NCBI GenBank assembly: GCA_029907255.1
Contig: JARYMF010000014.1
Location: 1-64,000 of the forward strand
DNA: 64,000 bases
Source: Armatimonadota bacterium
GTDB lineage: Bacteria; Armatimonadota; UBA5829; DTJY01
Direction of reading: 5' to 3'
Shown here: positions 60,353-64,000 of the stretch, one piece after another
Layout of the letters: every line of letters starts with the position of its first letter
Position numbering within the stretch: position 1 is the first letter of the stretch
Position numbers and translations under genes: made by a program
Notes under the pieces: model-generated
The model's input: the letters and a program-made list of their open reading frames with translations, nothing else
The model's database searches: none
Told to the model about the DNA's origin: nothing

Positions 60353-61435
60353 GTGACAGGCAGAGAGAGGTTTCTGACTGCTCTTAGGCGGGGGCAGCCT
60401 GATAGGGTTCCAATTTGGGAGCTCATTATAAACGAACCCACACTTTCGGCGCTCTATGGGAATATAGGTTATTTTGCTTTGGCCGAGAAGCTTGACTTAG
60501 ATGCAATCACAGTTTTTGAAGACCACCGCCGAGAGGATTTAGGCGGCGGGTATTTCCGCGACGAATGGGGCATCGTGTGGGGAGTGGAGCCATGTGGAGT
60601 TGCTTATCCAGCTGGCCATCCGCTGAAAAGTCCAGCAGACTTAGATTCTTATAAGCCTCCCGACCCTTATGCTGACCACAGGTTAAAAACAGTTTCTGAG
60701 GCTGTTCGTCGCTTTAAAGGCGAAAAAGCAATTGTCCTTTGTGGGCATGAGGCTTTCGAGTTTTCTCATTACCTTATTGGTCTTGAAAACCTCTTTGCCG
60801 CTTACATTGAGAATCCGGAGTTTGCCCATCGCTTGGCGAGAATGATAGTTGATTATAAGAAGGCAGTGCTTCAACGAGCGATTGATGAAGGGATAGATGC
60901 CGTAGTATGTGGAGATGACTATGCTTACCGAACAGCGCCCTTGATGTCTCCTGCTTTCTTTGAGGAGTTTTGTGTTCCTTATATAAAGGAAATGGTAGAC
61001 ACAGCTCATCAGGGTGGAGTTCCCCATATAAAGCACACCGACGGGAATATTTGGCCGATACTTGATATGATTGTTGCTACAGGGACAGATGCAATTGACC
61101 CACTCGAACCAATTGCTGGGATGGATATCGGGGAGGTTAAGGCAAAGTATGGCGACCGTGTTGCCGTTGTAGGAAATGTTGATTGTACCGAGGTCCTCAC
61201 GCACGGCACGCGTGAAGAGGTCATTGATGCGGTAAAGGAGACAATAGCTAAAGGTTCAGTTGGGGGCGGTCATGTAATTGCATCGAGTAATAGTATTCAT
61301 CCCGGTGTTAAGCCGGAAAACTATTTGGCTATGGTTGAAGCAGCAAAGCAGTTTGGGCAATATCCTCTTGACGAGAAAATGGTGTCAGAGTATAGAGCAC
61401 ATAATTATATCGCAAAGTATCTTCACAGGAACTAA
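60353..61435 (+). CDS. URO-D family protein next to cobA
   Basis: A 360-residue member, GTG start at 60353 preceded at a distance by GAGGAG. The N-terminus VTGRERFLTALRRGQPDRVPIWEL is usual for the non-haem branch. The metal region reads IKHTDGNIW where methyltransferases have HxC, and GGGHVIASSN lacks the second Cys, so the zinc site is absent. It resembles the member at 9562 in those regions. Adjacent cobA points to cobalamin chemistry, but decarboxylation or an unknown reaction is equally possible. Confidence 0.82.
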   Translation: MTGRERFLTALRRGQPDRVPIWELIINEPTLSALYGNIGYFALAEKLDLDAITVFEDHRREDLGGGYFRDEWGIVWGVEPCGVAYPAGHPLKSPADLDSYKPPDPYADHRLKTVSEAVRRFKGEKAIVLCGHEAFEFSHYLIGLENLFAAYIENPEFAHRLARMIVDYKKAVLQRAIDEGIDAVVCGDDYAYRTAPLMSPAFFEEFCVPYIKEMVDTAHQGGVPHIKHTDGNIWPILDMIVATGTDAIDPLEPIAGMDIGEVKAKYGDRVAVVGNVDCTEVLTHGTREEVIDAVKETIAKGSVGGGHVIASSNSIHPGVKPENYLAMVEAAKQFGQYPLDEKMVSEYRAHNYIAKYLHRN

Positions 61436-61471
61436 TGTCAATTGGTATAATAATAGCTAGGGGCGAAAGAA

Positions 61472-61819
61472 ATGCGACTTCTGACACTTTTAAAAAGCAA
61501 AATCCACCGAGCAACTGTTACAGACGCTGATGTCAATTACATAGGGAGTATTACAATTGACCAAGACCTGATGGAGCGTGCAGACATAAAGAAGGGTGAA
61601 CTTGTGCACGTCTGGAACGTTACCAATGGTCAACGGTTTGAAACCTACGCAATCCCCGCGCCGAAGCGGTCTGGAGTCATCTGTGTAAATGGAGCCGCGG
61701 CACATCTTGTAAAGAAAGGAGATAAGATAATAATTGTCTCCTTTGCCATTACTGATGAGGAAGTAACCCCCAAGCTTATTTTAGTTGACGAAGAAAACAA
61801 ATTTTTAAGGTATCTCTAG
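61472..61819 (+). CDS. panD: Aspartate 1-decarboxylase (pyruvoyl-type)
   Basis: PanD makes beta-alanine for pantothenate and CoA. The 115-residue proenzyme cleaves itself between Gly25 and Ser26 in YIGSITID, turning Ser26 into a pyruvoyl group. Lys9 in [11 protein letters not shown], the Tyr-Ile-Gly-Ser motif and [19 protein letters not shown] are family features. ATG at 61472 has GGGGCGAAAG upstream. It appears without panB or panC nearby. Confidence 0.96.
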   Translation: MRLLTLLKSKIHRATVTDADVNYIGSITIDQDLMERADIKKGELVHVWNVTNGQRFETYAIPAPKRSGVICVNGAAAHLVKKGDKIIIVSFAITDEEVTPKLILVDEENKFLRYL

Positions 61820-62072
61820 CGAAGTATAATTTACTTGACATGACCTCATAATTACCTCGTTCGCTTGTTGATCACGGAAGTTCAAACAAGCATTAGTCCG
61901 CTTTTGCCCATGCTTTTTGGGTGAGTAATTTTCCAAATTTGGTCAGTCTAGACGATTAGAATTTCCTGTCTCTTCGGGTGGGGTCTGGCGAGGTAAGACA
62001 AAGGATGGCAAATTGACACAGCCATGAACGACTTGCTACAATAAATCGTTTAAAAGGGAATCCTAAATAAAA

Positions 62073-62159
62073 TGGTGCCGAAGGTCGGGGTCGAACCGAC
62101 ATGAGGTTGCCCTCACCGGTTTTTGAGACCGGCGCGTCTGCCAATTCCGCCACTTCGGC
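62073..62159 (-). tRNA. tRNA-Leu, anticodon CAA
   Basis: On the minus strand the 5' end GCCGAAG (62159-62153) pairs with CTTCGGC (62083-62077), followed by A and an encoded CCA (62075-62073). The anticodon loop CTCAAAA gives CAA, and a long variable arm is present, as required for tRNA-Leu. It reads the UUG codon. The T-loop region reads GGTTCGACCCC. Confidence 0.96.
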
Positions 62160-62168
62160 ACTGAGTAA

Positions 62169-62197
62169 ATTATAACCCATTTCACATTGGTTGTCAA
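62169..62197 (-). promoter_or_regulatory. Consensus promoter for tRNA-Leu
   Basis: On the minus strand TTGACA (62197-62192) and TATAAT (62174-62169) are exactly 17 bases apart, a perfect sigma-70 consensus. The transcript would start a few bases before the tRNA. Confidence 0.85.
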
Positions 62198-62214
62198 TTA
62201 GGAGGCCGCCCTTT

Positions 62215-63174
62215 ATGAAAAAAACAGTTGCCGTTGCTTTAATTATTGTGGTGGTGCTTGTTCTTGTCTTTGTTTCCTTTATGATTTTTGCGCTGACGGC
62301 ACGTAAGGGTGGCACTATTCCCCGATTTGGATACAAGGTTGGATTAGTTCGAATTGAGGGAGTAATTTTCTCGGGAAGTGGTCAGGGAGGACTTTTCGGT
62401 GATCAAGGTGCAGCTTCGGAAAGAGTAATTCGGGCGCTTGAGCGTGCGAGGAAAGACAATTCGATAAAATCGCTCGTCATCAGGGTTAATAGTCCTGGAG
62501 GAAGCGCTGCAGCCTCACAAGAGATATACAACGAGATTTTGCGCGTCCGGCGGTCAGGCAAGAAGGTTACAGTCTCGATGGGCGATGTTGCTGCTTCTGG
62601 AGGATATTACGTTTCAGCTGCTGCAGACCGAATATATGCTAACCCTGCAACTATAACTGGCAGCATCGGGGTAGTCATGGAAATTGCCGACCTCCATGTC
62701 CTTCTTAATCGTTTGGGAATTGAGTTGGGATCAATTAAGAGCGGGAAGCACAAGGATATGGGAAGTATATCGCGTCCCCTTACTCCTGAAGAGCGGAAAA
62801 TTCTCCAGGGGTTAATAAACGATGTTTTCGAGCAGTTTGTAAGAGACGTTCACAAAGGCCGGAAACTTCCTATTGAAAAGGTAAGAGAACTTGCTGACGG
62901 GCGCATTTTTACCGGCAGTCAGGCAAAGGCATTGAAGTTGGTAGATGAACTTGGCGGCCTCGAGGACGCGCTTAAGGCAGCGGCGCGCGATGCGGGAATA
63001 AAGGGGGAGTTTGAGGTCAAAGAGTATTATGAACAAAGAGGTCTTTTGGGGCAGCTAATAAGCGAAGCAGAATCAAACTTTGCCGACCAGTCTCGCGCTA
63101 AATTTCTTATGGGATTAGCGCGAAGGTTACTTCGCGTGGATAATCTCAATTCGCTGTCCAATCCTGATTACTAA
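62215..63174 (+). CDS. sppA: Signal peptide peptidase SppA
   Basis: SppA degrades cleaved signal peptides in the membrane. The ATG at 62215 behind AGGAGG gives 319 residues, the short Gram-positive-type form. A membrane anchor spans residues about 5-27. The serine is Ser128 in GDVAASGGYY and the lysine Lys180 in SGKHKDMGS, a Ser-Lys dyad 52 residues apart as in B. subtilis. VRVNSPGGSAAASQEI and ITGSIGVVME are further motifs. It diverges from tRNA-Leu, whose -35 lies just ahead of the sppA ribosome site. Confidence 0.95.
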   Translation: MKKTVAVALIIVVVLVLVFVSFMIFALTARKGGTIPRFGYKVGLVRIEGVIFSGSGQGGLFGDQGAASERVIRALERARKDNSIKSLVIRVNSPGGSAAASQEIYNEILRVRRSGKKVTVSMGDVAASGGYYVSAAADRIYANPATITGSIGVVMEIADLHVLLNRLGIELGSIKSGKHKDMGSISRPLTPEERKILQGLINDVFEQFVRDVHKGRKLPIEKVRELADGRIFTGSQAKALKLVDELGGLEDALKAAARDAGIKGEFEVKEYYEQRGLLGQLISEAESNFADQSRAKFLMGLARRLLRVDNLNSLSNPDY

Positions 63175-63252
63175 ACTACAAATATAAAACCAGGTATTTG
63201 ATTATTCTCGCTAATTGCGGTTGGGAATTAATCTTTTTGTTTGGCGTTAGAT

Positions 63253-64000
63253 ATGAGTTTTAAAATGAGCAAAGGTAAGGTCATTCTTATAGACGGAAAC
63301 AGCCTTTTATACCGAGCGTTCTTTGCCCTCCCACACTTTTCTACATTGGAAAATCAGCCAACAAATGCAGTTTACGGGCTTGCAATGATGCTATTGCGTC
63401 TCCTAGAAGAGGAAGAGCCCGATATCGTGATAGTATCTTTCGATGCCCCCGAAAAAACTTTTCGGCATGAAGAATACGTGGCATACAAAGCCCATCGAAA
63501 GCGCGCCCCCGATGAGCTTCGTTCCCAGGGACCTATCGCTCGCGAGATGATTGAAGCCTTCAATATTCCTATACTTGAGGTTCCAGGCTATGAGGCTGAC
63601 GATGTTGTTGGCACAGTTGCTAGAAAAGCCGAGTCAGAAGGCTATGACGTAATCATTGTTACAGGTGACCTAGATGCTCTGCAACTTGTGGACAGCAAAG
63701 TCAAAGTAATGACTACCGTAAGGGGCGTAACTGAGACTGTTGTCTACGATGAGAAGGCTGTTGAGGCTCGCTATGGCCTCAAGCCTAAGCAGCTTATTGA
63801 TTATAAAGCTCTTAAAGGTGATCCTTCGGACAATATTCCTGGCGTGCCGGGCATCGGCGATAAAACAGCTGCAAAGCTTATTAAGGAATTCGGTAGCTTA
63901 GAGAACATCCTTGCGCATATTGATGATATACAAGAAGCACGGCTGCGCGAGCAAATACGAAGTTCGATTGACCAAGCTTTGCTCTCAAAGCGATTGGCAA
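63253..64000 (+). CDS. polA: DNA polymerase I, 5' end (partial)
   Basis: Runs off the right edge. The first 249 residues are the 5'-3' exonuclease (FEN-like) domain. Motifs are VILIDGNSLLYRAFFALP, PTNAVYGLAMML, VSFDAPEKTFRHE, VPGYEADDVVGT, VTGDLDALQLVD and LKGDPSDNIPGVPGIGDKTA (helix-hairpin-helix). PolA fills gaps and removes RNA primers. ATG 63253 and ATG 63265 are both possible starts; neither has a strong ribosome site. The polymerase domain lies outside the window. Confidence 0.95.
   Translation, partial: MSFKMSKGKVILIDGNSLLYRAFFALPHFSTLENQPTNAVYGLAMMLLRLLEEEEPDIVIVSFDAPEKTFRHEEYVAYKAHRKRAPDELRSQGPIAREMIEAFNIPILEVPGYEADDVVGTVARKAESEGYDVIIVTGDLDALQLVDSKVKVMTTVRGVTETVVYDEKAVEARYGLKPKQLIDYKALKGDPSDNIPGVPGIGDKTAAKLIKEFGSLENILAHIDDIQEARLREQIRSSIDQALLSKRLA

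Overview
The window looks like a chromosomal segment of a free-living, probably heterotrophic bacterium of moderate GC content. It carries housekeeping genes (metG, miaA, hfq, dapF, dapL, lysC, lon, polA 5' end, panD, two tRNAs) among many exported proteins. I see no phage, insertion sequence, CRISPR array or plasmid gene. The LL-diaminopimelate aminotransferase route to lysine, frequent GTG/TTG starts, strong AGGAGG ribosome sites, many Tat-exported Gfo/Idh/MocA proteins, URO-D-like proteins and the domain style of the secreted proteins suggest Armatimonadota or a nearby poorly cultured phylum. This is a tentative inference from memory of such proteins, not a search result.

Layout. 1-2.2 kb: a PRC-barrel protein with an acidic tail (minus strand, cut by the window edge), then ricT and a small zinc-ribbon gene. 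2.3-4.3 kb: metG and its terminator. 4.4-8.7 kb: a small exported protein, a stand-alone domain resembling the N-terminus of cyanophycin synthetase, then a D-aminopeptidase and a NagZ-like enzyme that could act together in cell-wall turnover. 8.7-9.6 kb: tRNA-Ser and an intergenic array of 21-bp palindromic repeats. 9.6-16.6 kb: a URO-D-like protein, several exported proteins of unknown role, and nicotinate phosphoribosyltransferase.

16.8-30.6 kb is the most distinctive region: a same-strand run of four Tat-exported Gfo/Idh/MocA oxidoreductases, an ApbE flavin transferase, two DUF6807 proteins, an organophosphate-type MFS transporter, a URO-D-like protein with an intact HxC...C metal motif, a large Na+/solute symporter and a TIM-barrel epimerase. 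Two adjacent oxidoreductase-DUF6807 pairs look like a duplicated cassette. The set reads as an uptake and oxidative breakdown system for an unidentified sugar derivative. 30.7-33.6 kb: lemA, an htpX-like protease and another MFS transporter. 33.9-38.7 kb: miaA-hfq-dapF-dapL facing lysC.

39-46.2 kb is a minus-strand block of four BON-domain proteins (six BON domains, none with a signal peptide), Lon protease, Hsp20 and a GH94 phosphorylase; it looks like a cytosolic stress island. 46.6-54.2 kb: a ferredoxin, an epimerase, a membrane RsbU-type phosphatase followed by a degenerate RsbW-like protein, a pair of exported paralogues of which one ends in a CFI-box C-terminal region, and an S1-domain protein. 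54.5-64 kb: an FAD oxidoreductase, gamma-glutamyltransferase, two half-size DMT transporter genes, manC, cobalamin adenosyltransferase, a third URO-D-like gene, panD, tRNA-Leu, sppA and the start of polA.

Several good sigma-70-like promoters can be read directly (upstream of ricT, the D-aminopeptidase, both tRNAs, lemA, miaA, lysC and manC), so the host uses ordinary -35/-10 signals. Start codons were chosen from ribosome-site spacing and family N-termini; uncertain ones are flagged.
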